From positions 372,001-436,000 of the forward strand of contig NZ_AFBG01000020.1 in NCBI RefSeq assembly GCF_000204195.1: a DNA stretch of 64,000 nucleotides. The letters run 5' to 3'. The notes under the pieces are model-generated. The model did no database searches. It saw nothing but the letters and a program-made list of their open reading frames with translations, and was not told where the DNA came from. A program made the translations under genes and the position numbers. This stretch comes from Acidovorax radicis N35. Its GTDB lineage: Bacteria; Pseudomonadota; Gammaproteobacteria; Burkholderiales; Burkholderiaceae_C. Shown piece by piece: positions 1-9,133 of the stretch (position 1 is the stretch's first letter; every line of letters begins with the position of its first letter).

Positions 1-694
1 GAATGCGTGCATCGGGCAATGTCAGCCCGCTGGCCAGCGCCAGGCGGGTGTGGGGCTGTAGCGCCTGTACCAGTGCCTGCCACAGGGCAGCGTTGCGGTA
101 CGGGGTTTCGATGAAAAGCTGGGTCTGCCCCGTCTTGAGGGCCAGGCCTTCCAGCTCCTTGATGCGCTGGATGCGTTCCTGGCTGTCCTGGGGCAGGTAG
201 CCAACAAACGCGAAGTTCTGCCCGTTCAATCCGCTGGCCGCCAGCGCCAGCAGCAGCGACACCGGGCCCACCAGGGGGACAACGGGGATATCGAGATCGT
301 GTGCCGCGCGCACCACGGACGAACCGGGATCGGCCACGGCAGGCATGCCCGCCTCGCTGACCAGCCCCATGTCGTGCCCCGCCAGGGCTGCGGCGAGCAG
401 CGGGCGGGCGTCGAACGGGGCCGAGCCCTTGTCGCCGTGGTCGCCTTTTTTGTGAACTTCGCGGGGCAGTTCCGTGATCTGCTGCTGCTGCAGGGGCGCG
501 GCCAAGGGGTAGAGGGCGTCCACGCGCTTGAGGTAGGCGCGGGTGCTTTTGGCGTTCTCGCACACCCAGTGGGTGAGCTGCGCGGCGGCCTGCAGGGTGC
601 TGGTGGGCAGCGCATCCTGAAGCGGGACCTGGGTGTCGCAGCCAAAATCGAGCGGCGCGGGCACGAGGAACAGCGTTCCGGTTTTGGTATTCAT
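1..694 (-). CDS. SAM-dependent methyltransferase, tetrapyrrole methylase (RsmI/YraL-like) family, partial
   Basis: The C-terminus lies beyond the left edge; 231 residues are visible. The order of motifs is that of the tetrapyrrole (corrin/porphyrin) methylase fold shared with RsmI: an N-terminal FLVPAPL strand, GLVSEAGMPAVADPG at about residues 110-124, PLVGPVSLLLALAASGLN at about 140-157, then FIETPYRN. The family uses S-adenosylmethionine; RsmI itself 2'-O-methylates C1402 of 16S rRNA. This copy departs from canonical RsmI in the first 90 residues (a charged KKGDHGDKG insertion), so it may be a paralogue with another substrate. The start is the ATG at 692-694. It is co-directional with and downstream of the maf gene, separated by about 150 bases holding a repeat. 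Fold confident, substrate not. Confidence 0.75.
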   Translation of the reverse strand, partial: MNTKTGTLFLVPAPLDFGCDTQVPLQDALPTSTLQAAAQLTHWVCENAKSTRAYLKRVDALYPLAAPLQQQQITELPREVHKKGDHGDKGSAPFDARPLLAAALAGHDMGLVSEAGMPAVADPGSSVVRAAHDLDIPVVPLVGPVSLLLALAASGLNGQNFAFVGYLPQDSQERIQRIKELEGLALKTGQTQLFIETPYRNAALWQALVQALQPHTRLALASGLTLPDARI

Positions 695-793
695 CGTCGG
701 TCTCCATTGTGCTGCGCGGTATCTGCAGCCCAGGAAACTGGTGTGGCCCAGGAAAGTGCACCCGTGGAACTGGCTTTGCCAGGCCCCTGGGTG

Positions 794-841
794 CGTCCCC
801 CTCCCCAAGGAGAGGGGGTCGGCGCAAAGCGACTCAGGGGG
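794..841. repeat. GC-rich dispersed repeat (family B, copy 1)
   Basis: On the minus strand this reads CCCCCTGAGTCGC, a TTTGCGCCG core, then a CCCCTC/GAGGGG hairpin and GGGGGACG. The same succession (CCCCCTGAGTCGCC, TTCGGCGCC, a C-run and GGGGGACG) occurs at 34396-34436. It fills most of the gap between the maf gene and the methyltransferase and could act as an mRNA hairpin between them, but has no T-run. Confidence 0.55.
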
Positions 842-848
842 TGTCTCA

Positions 849-1448
849 TCATGGCAGCACCAGCCCTGCAGCGCGCAGCATGCGGCAAGTGCGGATCAGA
901 GGCAGTCCAATGAGCGCGGTGGGGTCGTCGCTGTGGATGGCGTCCAGTAGCGCAATGCCCAGGCCTTCGCTCTTGGCGCTGCCGGCGCAGTCATAGGGTT
1001 GCTCGGCGCGCAGATAGCGCTCGATTTCCGCGTCGGACAGGTCGCGGAATTTGACCTCCACAGGGGCCAGGTCGACCTGCTCGAAGCCTGTTGCCGTGCA
1101 CACCACGGCCAGGGCTGTTTGGAAAATCACCGTTTGTCCGCGCATCTGGCGCAGCTGCTCCACTGCGCGTTCATGAAGGCCTGGTTTTCCCAACGGCTCG
1201 CCAGCGAGGTCTGCCACCTGGTCGGAGCCGATCACCACCGCCTCGGGGTGCTGCTGTGCCACGGCGCGCGCCTTGGCCAGCGCCAGGCGCAAGGCCAGAG
1301 CACGAGGGGCTTCGCCGGGCAGTGGGGTCTCATCCACATCCGGGGCCGCGACGTCAAAAGGCAGGTTCAACCGCTGAAGCAACTCGCGCCGATAGCGCGA
1401 GGTGGAGCCCAATACCAGAGGGCGTTGCAGGGGAGGGGATTGATGCAT
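849..1448 (-). CDS. Maf-family nucleotide pyrophosphatase, YceF type (7-methyl-GTP pyrophosphatase)
   Basis: 199 residues, the usual family length. It carries the N-terminal GSTSRYRRELL motif that binds phosphate, the central VVIGSDQVAD with the catalytic Asp, and CAGSAKSEGLG, the variant typical of the YceF subgroup rather than the YhdE (dTTP/UTP) subgroup. Family members hydrolyse non-canonical nucleoside triphosphates to monophosphate and pyrophosphate; YceF proteins prefer m7GTP. The ATG at 1446-1448 lies back to back with the divergent yceD start, so both genes share a very short promoter region. The neighbourhood maf-yceD-rpmF-plsX is common in betaproteobacteria. Subgroup assignment rests on motif memory only. 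Confidence 0.88.
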   Translation of the reverse strand: MHQSPPLQRPLVLGSTSRYRRELLQRLNLPFDVAAPDVDETPLPGEAPRALALRLALAKARAVAQQHPEAVVIGSDQVADLAGEPLGKPGLHERAVEQLRQMRGQTVIFQTALAVVCTATGFEQVDLAPVEVKFRDLSDAEIERYLRAEQPYDCAGSAKSEGLGIALLDAIHSDDPTALIGLPLIRTCRMLRAAGLVLP

Positions 1449-1473
1449 GCGCCGATTCTCTTACACTGCCGCC

Positions 1474-2022
1474 ATGACCAAGGAATTCTCCGCACAGCGC
1501 CTCGACGTGAAAGCCTTTGCACAGGCGGGTGGTCGGCTGGCGGGCCACGATTCACTTTTGAAGTACGAACGGTTGGCCCAGGAGGCCAAGGGCCTGCACC
1601 CAGACTTGATGGTGGATTGGGAAGCTCTCGGTGAAGTGCGTACTGCGTTGGGCGGAATGGGCCAGGTGTGGCTGCATATCAAGGTGCAGGCGAGCTTTCC
1701 CATGGAATGCCAGCGTTGCATGACTCCTGTGGATGTGCCGCTGGAGGTTGATCGGGAGTTCCGCTTCGTGGCCGACGAGGCCACTGCCGAGGCGCTGGAC
1801 GACGAGAGCGAGGAAGACCTGCTTGCCATGAGCCGCGAGTTTGACCTTCATGAACTCATCGAGGACGAGTTGCTGATGGCATTGCCTGTGGTGCCCAAAC
1901 ACGACGAGTGCCCTACCTCGGTGCCGCTGGCTTCTTCGGACGACGATTTCGAGGAAGCCAATGACGAAAAGCCCAATCCGTTTGCAGCGTTGGCAGCGCT
2001 GCGCAAAGACGACAAGGGCTGA
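1474..2022 (+). CDS. yceD: YceD/DUF177 family protein
   Basis: 182 residues from the ATG at 1474; an in-frame ATG at 1447 would add nine residues but overlaps the divergent maf start, so the shorter form is preferred. The central MECQRCM motif with two Cys and a third Cys in KHDECP are typical of DUF177. E. coli YceD has been linked to 23S rRNA accumulation, and in plants the homologue acts in 23S rRNA processing. It directly precedes rpmF (L32), the classic arrangement, and ends in an acidic C-terminus ([12 protein letters not shown]). Molecular function is unknown. Confidence 0.85.
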   Translation: MTKEFSAQRLDVKAFAQAGGRLAGHDSLLKYERLAQEAKGLHPDLMVDWEALGEVRTALGGMGQVWLHIKVQASFPMECQRCMTPVDVPLEVDREFRFVADEATAEALDDESEEDLLAMSREFDLHELIEDELLMALPVVPKHDECPTSVPLASSDDDFEEANDEKPNPFAALAALRKDDKG

Positions 2023-2048
2023 TTGGCCGGCCCAAAAATCATTTGGGT

Positions 2049-2054
2049 TATAAT
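2049..2054 (+). promoter_or_regulatory. Possible rpmF promoter (-10 TATAAT)
   Basis: A perfect TATAAT lies in the gap between yceD and rpmF, about 80 bases before the L32 start. No good -35 is present at 17 bases; TTGGCC sits 20 bases upstream. L32 probably has this additional promoter besides read-through from yceD. Confidence 0.4.
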
Positions 2055-2132
2055 CGTGGGCTTCACGCGAACCCCATCGTGTCTTTTGGGCTGATCGCGT
2101 TTTTACCAACCTATTCCAGATCAGGAGCCATC

Positions 2133-2315
2133 ATGGCCGTTCAGCAAAACAAAAAGTCTCCCTCCAAGCGCGGCATGCACCGCTCGCACAATGCCCTGAA
2201 TGTGCCAGGCATTGCAGTGGAACCCACCACCGGTGAAACCCACCTGCGCCACCACATCAGCCCCAATGGCTTCTACCGTGGCCGTCAGGTGCTGAAGAAC
2301 AAATCTGAAGCCTGA
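2133..2315 (+). CDS. rpmF: 50S ribosomal protein L32
   Basis: 60 residues, normal for bL32 of the zinc-free type. The conserved [17 protein letters not shown]-terminus and the [17 protein letters not shown] segment are diagnostic. It is a structural protein of the large ribosomal subunit near the peptidyl transferase centre exit. A good ribosome binding site (AGGAG) precedes the ATG. It lies between yceD and plsX, the conserved order that links ribosome and lipid synthesis genes in proteobacteria; a terminator directly follows, so transcription of plsX is at least partly separated. Confidence 0.98.
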   Translation: MAVQQNKKSPSKRGMHRSHNALNVPGIAVEPTTGETHLRHHISPNGFYRGRQVLKNKSEA

Positions 2316-2329
2316 CCTTCGCCCCACCC

Positions 2330-2372
2330 AAAGGCCCGTTGCTACTGAAATCGTAGCGCGGGCCTTTGTTTT
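2330..2372 (+). terminator. Rho-independent terminator after rpmF
   Basis: AAAGGCCCG (2330-2338) pairs with CGGGCCTTT (2359-2367), extended inward by GCTAC/GTAGC, followed by TGTTTT. It ends the yceD-rpmF transcript about 50 bases before plsX. Confidence 0.85.
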
Positions 2373-2423
2373 GACCCTTGCATTTCATCTTCCGGCCTGT
2401 GTAGCCGGTCGGACAAGTCGCCC

Positions 2424-3479
2424 ATGATCACACTGGCTGTTGACTGCATGGGGGGCGACCATGGCCCCCGCGTCACGCTCGCGGCGTGCCGCCAGTTCCT
2501 CGACAAACACCCTGATGCCCACCTGCTGCTCGTCGGCCTGGTGGACAGTTTGCAATCGTTTTCGCACGACCGTGCCACTATGGTTCCCGCTTCCGAAGTG
2601 GTCGCCATGGACGATCCGGTCGAGGTCGCATTGCGCAAGAAGAAGGACTCTTCGATGCGTGTGGCGATCCAGCAGGTCAAGGATGGCGCAGCCTCTGCAG
2701 CCGTTTCGGCGGGCAATACCGGCGCGCTGATGGCCATTGCGCGCTATCTCCTCAAGACGCTCGATGGCATTGACCGACCCGCCATTGCGACTCAGCTGCC
2801 CAACGCTGCGGGTGGCGCCACGACGGTGCTCGACCTGGGTGCCAATGTGGATTGCTCTGCCGAACATTTGCTGCAGTTCGCTGTGATGGGTTCTGCCCTG
2901 GTGTCGGTCCTCAAGGACGGGGGTGAGCCCACTGTCGGATTGCTGAATATCGGTGAAGAAGCCATCAAAGGCAGTGAAGTGATCAAAAAAGCCGGTGAAC
3001 TGCTGCGATCAGCCGCTAGTTCCGGTGATTTGAATTTTTACGGCAATGTCGAGGGCAACGACATTTTCAAGGGCACGGTTGACATCGTGGTCTGTGACGG
3101 ATTTGTGGGAAATGTCGCCCTCAAAGCCAGCGAAGGGGTTGCATCGATGATCATTGGTGCCCTCAAGACTGAGTTTTCGCGCAATATCTTCACCAAAATT
3201 GCTGCGATCACCGCTTATCCTGTCTTAAAAGCGTTGATGAAGCGCATGGACTACCGGCGCTACAACGGCGCGGCACTTTTGGGGCTGCGGGGGCTGGTGT
3301 TCAAGAGCCACGGATCGGCCGACACAATGGCGTTCGAGCAGGCTTTGAACCGGGCGTATGATGCAGCCCGCAACAACCTGCTCGACCGCGTCCGGGCCCG
3401 GATTGCGCATGCAGCGCCGCTTCTGGTGCCTGCGGATGCCCAACCCAAGCCTGGCGTTGCGGCGACGATGACACATTGA
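2424..3479 (+). CDS. plsX: Phosphate acyltransferase PlsX
   Basis: 351 residues, matching the family. The N-terminus [14 protein letters not shown] and the SAGNTGALM segment are PlsX hallmarks. The enzyme converts acyl-ACP and phosphate to acyl-phosphate, the donor used by PlsY to begin phospholipid synthesis; it is peripheral on the inner face of the membrane. It opens the fatty-acid operon and its TGA overlaps the fabH ATG by one base (TGATG), implying translational coupling. Confidence 0.97.
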   Translation: MITLAVDCMGGDHGPRVTLAACRQFLDKHPDAHLLLVGLVDSLQSFSHDRATMVPASEVVAMDDPVEVALRKKKDSSMRVAIQQVKDGAASAAVSAGNTGALMAIARYLLKTLDGIDRPAIATQLPNAAGGATTVLDLGANVDCSAEHLLQFAVMGSALVSVLKDGGEPTVGLLNIGEEAIKGSEVIKKAGELLRSAASSGDLNFYGNVEGNDIFKGTVDIVVCDGFVGNVALKASEGVASMIIGALKTEFSRNIFTKIAAITAYPVLKALMKRMDYRRYNGAALLGLRGLVFKSHGSADTMAFEQALNRAYDAARNNLLDRVRARIAHAAPLLVPADAQPKPGVAATMTH

Positions 3480-4456
3480 TGAGACGCTACTCCCGCATTA
3501 CCGGTACCGGCAGCTATCTGCCTCCGCGCCGGCTGACCAACGCTGATCTGGTGGCTGAATTGGGCCAGCGCGGCATCGAAACCTCGGACGAGTGGATCGT
3601 CGAGCGCACTGGCATCCGCGCACGCCACTTCGCAGCGCCTGATGTCGCTTGCAGCGATCTGGGTCTGGAGGCTGCACGCAATGCCTTGCAGGCTGCGGGC
3701 CTTTTGCCGACAGACATTGACCTGATCATTGTGGCTACGTCCACCCCGGACATGGTGTTTCCTTCGGCCGCCTGCATATTGCAGAACAAGCTGGGAGCCA
3801 ACGGTTGTCCGGCGTTTGATGTGCAGGCAGTGTGCAGCGGTTTTGTCTATGCCTTGTCCGTGGCGGATGCCATGATCCAGACGGGTGCCGCCAACCGCGC
3901 ACTGGTCATTGGGTCGGAGGTTTTCAGCCGTATTCTGGATTTCAACGACCGCACCACCTGCGTGCTGTTTGGCGATGGGGCGGGGGCTGTGGTGCTGGAG
4001 GCGTCTGAGACGCCTGGCATCCTGTCCAGCGATCTCCATGCCGACGGAAAACATGTGGGCATCCTGTGTGTGCCTGGCAATGTGGCGGGCGGCAAGGTGC
4101 TGGGTGACCCTGTCCTCAAGATGGACGGGCAAGCCGTCTTCAAGCTGGCGGTGGGGGTGTTGGAAAAGGCTGCCCACGCGGTGCTGGCCAAAGCGGGGCT
4201 GACCGAGGCAGACATCGACTGGTTGATCCCGCACCAGGCCAATATCCGCATCATGCAAGGCACGGCCCGCAAGCTCAAGCTGTCCATGGACAAGGTCGTG
4301 GTCACGGTGGACCAGCACGGCAACACGTCCGCAGCCTCCATCCCTCTCGCGCTGGACCATGCAGTGCGCACCGGCCAGGTCAAAAAGGGCGAGACCCTGC
4401 TGCTCGAAGGCGTGGGGGGGGGCTTCACCTGGGGTGCGGTGCTCCTGAAGTTATAG
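3479..4456 (+). CDS. fabH: 3-oxoacyl-ACP synthase III (KAS III)
   Basis: 325 residues. The catalytic triad is visible: Cys119 in QAVCSGF, His252 in PHQANIRIM and Asn282 in GNTSAAS. KAS III condenses acetyl-CoA with malonyl-ACP to start type II fatty-acid synthesis. I chose the ATG at 3479 overlapping the plsX stop; a TTG one codon upstream is possible but less likely. The stop codon TAG is the first part of a dispersed hairpin repeat (ATAGCTG), so a repeat has landed on or provides the gene end. Confidence 0.97.
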   Translation: MRRYSRITGTGSYLPPRRLTNADLVAELGQRGIETSDEWIVERTGIRARHFAAPDVACSDLGLEAARNALQAAGLLPTDIDLIIVATSTPDMVFPSAACILQNKLGANGCPAFDVQAVCSGFVYALSVADAMIQTGAANRALVIGSEVFSRILDFNDRTTCVLFGDGAGAVVLEASETPGILSSDLHADGKHVGILCVPGNVAGGKVLGDPVLKMDGQAVFKLAVGVLEKAAHAVLAKAGLTEADIDWLIPHQANIRIMQGTARKLKLSMDKVVVTVDQHGNTSAASIPLALDHAVRTGQVKKGETLLLEGVGGGFTWGAVLLKL

Positions 4457-4505
4457 CTGTTTGCGCTTGATGGATAAGCGCTAGGCCTCAATTTCAATCA
4501 TATTT
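4453..4505 (+). repeat. Dispersed palindromic repeat (family A, copy 1)
   Basis: ATAGCTGTTTGCGCTTG at the left, GATAAGCGCTAG at the right: GCGCTT pairs with AAGCGC to form a hairpin, followed by an A/T-rich tail with CAATTTCAATCATATTT. It begins inside the fabH stop codon and fills the gap before fabD. Same family as copies at 19609, 20061, 34534, 45700 and 57835. Confidence 0.75.
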
Positions 4506-4516
4506 CTGGATTTTTC

Positions 4517-5467
4517 ATGAAGTCTTTTGCATTTGTCTTTCCGGGACAAGGTTCGCAATCGGTGGGCATGCTCGATGGGTGGGGTGATCATCCGGTGGTG
4601 GCCCAGACCGTGCAGGAAGCATCGGAGGCTCTGGGTGAAGATATTGGCCTGCTGATCAAGGAAGGCCCCAAAGAGGCGTTGGCGCTGACCACCAACACCC
4701 AGCCGGTGATGCTGGTGGCCGGTGTGGCTGCATGGCGTGTCTGGCGCGCCGATGGTGGTGCTACCCCGGTGGCGGTTGCCGGGCATTCGCTGGGCGAGTA
4801 CTCGGCGCTGGTCGCAGCGGGTGTGTTGACGCTGGCGCAGGCGGCGCCGCTGGTGCGCCTGCGCGCAGCGGCCATGCAGGAGGCGGTGCCGGTCGGCACT
4901 GGGGCCATGGCTGCCATTCTGGGTATGGAGGCTTCCAAGGTCATTGCAGGGTGTGCCGATGCTGTGGCTTCGTTCGGTGCCGGGACGGCGGAGGTGGTTG
5001 AGGCTGTCAATTTCAACGATCCCGCCCAGACCGTCATTGCGGGTACCAAGGCGGGTGTAGACAAGGCCTGCGAGCTGCTCAAGGCGGCAGGTGCCAAGCG
5101 CGCGTTGCCGTTGCCCGTGTCTGCCCCCTTTCACTCCAGCCTGATGAAGCCTGCCGCCGAGAAGTTGCGCCTGGCGCTGGCGGATGTGGCGCTTGCCACT
5201 CCCCAGATTCCTGTGCTGAACAACGTGGACGTGGCTGTGCAGCAGGACGCGGGCGCGATCCGGGATGCCCTTTACCGGCAGGCCTTTGGTCCTGTGCGTT
5301 GGGTGGAGTGTGTGCAGGCGCTGAAAGCCCGGGGTGTTACCCATATTGTTGAAAGCGGTCCCGGCAAAGTGCTGGCGGGCCTGGCCAAGCGCATCGATCC
5401 TGAACTGGTCGGTGCTGCGCTGTTTGATCCGGCCACTCTGGCCGAAACCCGGGAGTTGTTGGCATGA
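4517..5467 (+). CDS. fabD: Malonyl-CoA:ACP transacylase
   Basis: 316 residues, typical. The N-terminal FVFPGQGSQSVGM, the nucleophile elbow GHSLGEYSAL (Ser91) and the PFHSSLM histidine segment are all present. The enzyme loads malonyl groups onto acyl carrier protein for chain elongation. Second half of the plsX-fabH-fabD-fabG cluster; its last codons overlap the fabG start by four bases (ATGA). Confidence 0.97.
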   Translation: MKSFAFVFPGQGSQSVGMLDGWGDHPVVAQTVQEASEALGEDIGLLIKEGPKEALALTTNTQPVMLVAGVAAWRVWRADGGATPVAVAGHSLGEYSALVAAGVLTLAQAAPLVRLRAAAMQEAVPVGTGAMAAILGMEASKVIAGCADAVASFGAGTAEVVEAVNFNDPAQTVIAGTKAGVDKACELLKAAGAKRALPLPVSAPFHSSLMKPAAEKLRLALADVALATPQIPVLNNVDVAVQQDAGAIRDALYRQAFGPVRWVECVQALKARGVTHIVESGPGKVLAGLAKRIDPELVGAALFDPATLAETRELLA

Positions 5468-6210
5468 CGCAATCCATATCTGCGGCGCAAGTGGCGCTGG
5501 TCACGGGCGCATCGCGTGGCATCGGCGCTGCCATCGCTCTGGAACTGGCTGTGCGTGGTTATCAGGTGGTGGGTACTGCCACGACAGACGAGGGCGCTGA
5601 GCGCATCAGCCAGACCCTGTCGGCCTATCCTGGCTGCCGTGGCGCCAACCTGAATGTGAACGATGCTGCCGCCATTGAAGTGCTGCTCGACGCCATCGTC
5701 AAGCAGCAGGGTGGCCTGCATGTGCTGGTGAACAATGCGGGCATCACCCGCGACACCCTGGCCATGCGCATGAAGGATGACGATTGGGATGCTGTCATGG
5801 ATACCAATCTCAAGGCGGTCTTCCGTGTCAGCCGCGCTGCGATCCGGCCGATGATGAAGCAGCGGTTTGGGCGCATCATCAGCATTACCAGTGTGGTTGG
5901 TGCTTCGGGCAATCCAGGTCAGGCCAACTATGCTGCGGCGAAGGCGGGCGTCGCGGGCATGACCCGTGCCCTTGCACGCGAATTGGGCAGCCGGAGCATC
6001 ACGGTGAACTGCGTGGCGCCGGGCTTTATCGAGACCGACATGACCTCCGTGTTGCCTGAAGAACAGCAAAAAGCCCTCAACGCCCAGATCCCGCTGGGGC
6101 ATATGGGCAAGCCACAAGACATCGCGCATGCCGTTGCCTACCTTGCTTCGCGTGAGGCGGGGTATGTGACTGGACAGGAGTTGCATGTCAATGGCGGCAT
6201 GTACATGTAG
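5464..6210 (+). CDS. fabG: 3-oxoacyl-ACP reductase
   Basis: 248 residues, short-chain dehydrogenase family. TGASRGIG (residues 14-21) binds the NADPH phosphate region, NNAG follows at about 90, and the catalytic Ser143, Tyr156 (YAAAK) and Lys160 are in place. It reduces 3-ketoacyl-ACP to 3-hydroxyacyl-ACP. The start overlaps the fabD stop by four bases, so the two are translationally coupled. Confidence 0.97.
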   Translation: MTQSISAAQVALVTGASRGIGAAIALELAVRGYQVVGTATTDEGAERISQTLSAYPGCRGANLNVNDAAAIEVLLDAIVKQQGGLHVLVNNAGITRDTLAMRMKDDDWDAVMDTNLKAVFRVSRAAIRPMMKQRFGRIISITSVVGASGNPGQANYAAAKAGVAGMTRALARELGSRSITVNCVAPGFIETDMTSVLPEEQQKALNAQIPLGHMGKPQDIAHAVAYLASREAGYVTGQELHVNGGMYM

Positions 6211-6274
6211 TTGATGGAAGATAACGCCGGTTCATCCGGACGGCGGGCTGCTGAGGGGCTTCTCCTTAAGCGGC

Positions 6275-6553
<279 letters not shown>

Positions 6554-6601
6554 GCGGCGCACTGCGCCTGACTCAAGCGATCAGCAGAAGGATTTTTACG
6601 C

Positions 6602-7846
6602 ATGAGCCGTCGTCGCGTTGTCGTGACCGGCCTGGGATGCGTCAGCCCCGTGGGCAACACGGTGGCCGAATCCTGGGCCAACCTCCTTGCCGGAAGATCC
6701 GGCATTGATCTCATCACCAAGTTCGACGCGTCGAACTTCGCCTGCAAGATTGCGGGGGAGGTCAAAGGTCTTGACCTGGAGTCGTACATCAGCGCCAAGG
6801 ATGCGCGCGCGATGGACAGCTTCATCCATTTCGGTATTGCAGCTGCTGCACAAGCAGTAGCAGATGCCGGCCTGCCCACGGGTGAAGCGCTCAGTGAAGA
6901 GTTTGCGACACGCATAGCCTGCGTGATCGGCTCGGGGATTGGTGGCTTGCCACTGATCGAAAATACGCACGCGGAGCTGGTCAATCGTGGCCCCCGGCGT
7001 ATCACGCCGTTCTTTGTGCCGGCGTCCATCATCAATATGGTGGCGGGCCATGTGTCCATGCGTTTTGGCTTCAAGGGGCCCAACCTTGCTGTGGTGACGG
7101 CCTGCACGACGGGCCTGCATTGCATCGGCGAGGCGGGCCGCATGATCGAATACGGTGATGCGGATGTGGTGGTGGCGGGCGGTACCGAATCCACGGTGTC
7201 GCCGCTGGGCATCGGTGGTTTCGCTGCGATGCGCGCCCTGTCCACCCGCAACGATGACCCCAAGACCGCATCTCGCCCCTGGGACAAGGACCGCGATGGT
7301 TTTGTGCTGGGCGAGGGGGCCGGGGTCATGGTGCTGGAGGAATATGAGCACGCAAAAGCCCGGGGCGCCAAGATCTATGCGGAACTGTGCGGCTTTGGCA
7401 TGAGTGCTGATGCCGGTCACATGACGGCGCCCAATATGGACGGCCCGCGCCGCGCCATGCTCAACGCCTTGCGCAACGCGGGCATGAACGCCGACGAAGT
7501 CGACTATCTCAACGCCCATGGCACTTCCACGCCTCTGGGTGATATCAACGAAACAAATGCGATCAAGGCGGCCTTGGGCGACCATGCTTACAAGACCGTG
7601 GTGAGTTCCACCAAATCCATGACCGGCCATCTGCTGGGTGGAGCCGGTGGGATCGAAAGCATTTTCACGGTGCTGGCCCTGCATGAGCAAAAGGTGCCGC
7701 CCACCATCAATTTGTTGAATCAGGATCCCGAGTGTGATCTGGATTACTGCGCCAATACGGCGCGGGACATGAAGATCGACGTCGCAGTCAAAAACAACTT
7801 CGGTTTTGGCGGCACCAACGGGACGCTGGTTTTCAAGCGCGTCTGA
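6602..7846 (+). CDS. fabF: 3-oxoacyl-ACP synthase II (KAS II)
   Basis: 414 residues, standard length. Nucleophile Cys168 in TACTTGLHC; the two active-site His are in [11 protein letters not shown] and [13 protein letters not shown]. It elongates acyl-ACP with malonyl-ACP and controls the temperature-dependent conversion of C16:1 to C18:1. It is the last gene of the fab cluster; a 117-base gap follows before the YgfX-like gene. Confidence 0.97.
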   Translation: MSRRRVVVTGLGCVSPVGNTVAESWANLLAGRSGIDLITKFDASNFACKIAGEVKGLDLESYISAKDARAMDSFIHFGIAAAAQAVADAGLPTGEALSEEFATRIACVIGSGIGGLPLIENTHAELVNRGPRRITPFFVPASIINMVAGHVSMRFGFKGPNLAVVTACTTGLHCIGEAGRMIEYGDADVVVAGGTESTVSPLGIGGFAAMRALSTRNDDPKTASRPWDKDRDGFVLGEGAGVMVLEEYEHAKARGAKIYAELCGFGMSADAGHMTAPNMDGPRRAMLNALRNAGMNADEVDYLNAHGTSTPLGDINETNAIKAALGDHAYKTVVSSTKSMTGHLLGGAGGIESIFTVLALHEQKVPPTINLLNQDPECDLDYCANTARDMKIDVAVKNNFGFGGTNGTLVFKRV

Positions 7847-7963
7847 TTTTCTGGCAAGACGCTCTGCCGCCCGGAATGGCGAGGCCTGGTTACCTTGTCG
7901 CAGTCATGCAATCCGTGGCGGTGTCGGCACGAGGCTGTGGTCTGTGTTGAGGGGTGGCCGGCC

Positions 7964-8491
7964 ATGGCTGGGTGCCACTCCATGGGTGTGACGTCAAGGC
8001 GACCGCCAGCAGTGCTCTATCCCCTGCGGCGAAGTCGGATTTTGGGGCTCTTGTTGGTGGCTTTGCTGCTGGCCAGTGCAGGAGGGCTCGGCGCTTGGCT
8101 CGTCCAAAGCGGTGGCGCAGCTTCGCTATGGCCCGCTGTTGTGGCCAGTATCCTTTGGTGTCTGGCTGCGGCCAGCACATTTCATTGCTGGTTTTATCAG
8201 TTCTCTGGTGTTCTTCGCTGGGATGGCCAAGTCTGGACGCTGGAGTCCCCGAGCTCCGGTGTTGCAGGCATGGCGCTGTCTGTCCCCCCTGAAGTCCTTC
8301 TCGATGTGCAGTCATATTTGTGGCTGCATGCCTGTCCAATGGGACGTGGCCGCATCTGGCTATGGTTGGAGCGTTCCACACAGCCCGAGCGTTGGCTGGA
8401 TCTGCGGCGTGCGGTATATTCGCGCGCCAGACCGGGCGCTGACAACGCTGACGCAACCGCCCCGGCCAGCAGCCGTGGGTGGGAATCTTGA
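7964..8491 (+). CDS. YgfX/CptA-like inner-membrane protein upstream of rpoE
   Basis: About 175 residues from the ATG at 7964, which has GAGGGG upstream; starts at 7895 or 7982 are also open. Two adjacent hydrophobic helices (ILGLLLVALLLASAGGLGAW and LWPAVVASILWCLAAAST) are followed by a soluble part with VLRWDGQVWTLE and a C-terminal RWLDLRRAVYSR. The paired-helix layout, the LRW-GQ-W motif and the final DLRR resemble YgfX (CptA), known in E. coli as a membrane protein encoded beside SdhE. Here it precedes rpoE with six bases between, so it is co-transcribed with the sigma factor. The assignment rests on motif resemblance; function here is unknown. Confidence 0.6.
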   Translation: MAGCHSMGVTSRRPPAVLYPLRRSRILGLLLVALLLASAGGLGAWLVQSGGAASLWPAVVASILWCLAAASTFHCWFYQFSGVLRWDGQVWTLESPSSGVAGMALSVPPEVLLDVQSYLWLHACPMGRGRIWLWLERSTQPERWLDLRRAVYSRARPGADNADATAPASSRGWES

Positions 8492-8497
8492 GTATCC

Positions 8498-9124
8498 ATG
8501 ACTGTAACTCCGCCTTCCCCTTCCGAAGATAGCGATCTCCAACTGGTGGAGCGTACGGTAGCGGGCGACCAGCGTGCCTATGAATTGCTGGTCATCAAGT
8601 ACCAGCGCCGCATTGAGCGCCTCATTGGCCGGATGGTGCGCGACACCGACATTGTTCAGGATATAGCCCAGGAGACGTTCATCCGGGCGTACCGAGCGCT
8701 GCACCAGTTCCGGGGGGATGCGCAGTTCTACACTTGGCTCTACCGGATCGCTGTCAATACCGCCAAAAAGGCGTTGATGGACATGAAGCGCAATCCGGTC
8801 ATCTCCGAGAATGCGTTGCGGGGGAATGATGACGACGATGAAACTTCCCGCCTTGGACACGAACTAACCAGCGACGAAACTCCCGAAACGGTGCTCGCAG
8901 CCCGAGAAATTGCCCAGGCCGTGAATGCGGCCATGGAGGCATTGCCTGACGATCTGCGGCAGGCGGTAACGTTGCGTGAGATCGAAGGACTCAGTTACGA
9001 AGAGATTGCAGCGGCCATGGATTGCCCCATCGGTACGGTGCGGTCACGGATTTTCCGGGCGCGTGAAGCCATTTCGGCAAGAGTGCGTCCCCTGCTTGAA
9101 AACCAGTCAGGCAAACGGTGGTGA
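8498..9124 (+). CDS. rpoE: ECF sigma factor RpoE (AlgU-like)
   Basis: 208 residues. Region 2 (DIVQDIAQETFIRAYRALHQF) and region 4 (LREIEGLSYEEIAAAM followed by GTVRSRIFRAREAI) are those of the RpoE/AlgU envelope-stress sigma group. The next two genes encode its anti-sigma factor and the periplasmic sensor partner, then a Do protease, the conserved stress module. No clear sigma-E self-promoter (GAACTT and TCTGA boxes) was found upstream, so autoregulation is not shown by the sequence. Confidence 0.95.
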   Translation: MTVTPPSPSEDSDLQLVERTVAGDQRAYELLVIKYQRRIERLIGRMVRDTDIVQDIAQETFIRAYRALHQFRGDAQFYTWLYRIAVNTAKKALMDMKRNPVISENALRGNDDDDETSRLGHELTSDETPETVLAAREIAQAVNAAMEALPDDLRQAVTLREIEGLSYEEIAAAMDCPIGTVRSRIFRAREAISARVRPLLENQSGKRW

Positions 9125-9133
9125 GGTAATGAA

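Noticed and set aside
1447..1473. Longer YceD start
   Set aside because: It overlaps the divergent maf start codon and adds residues (RRFSYTAA) not expected in the family.
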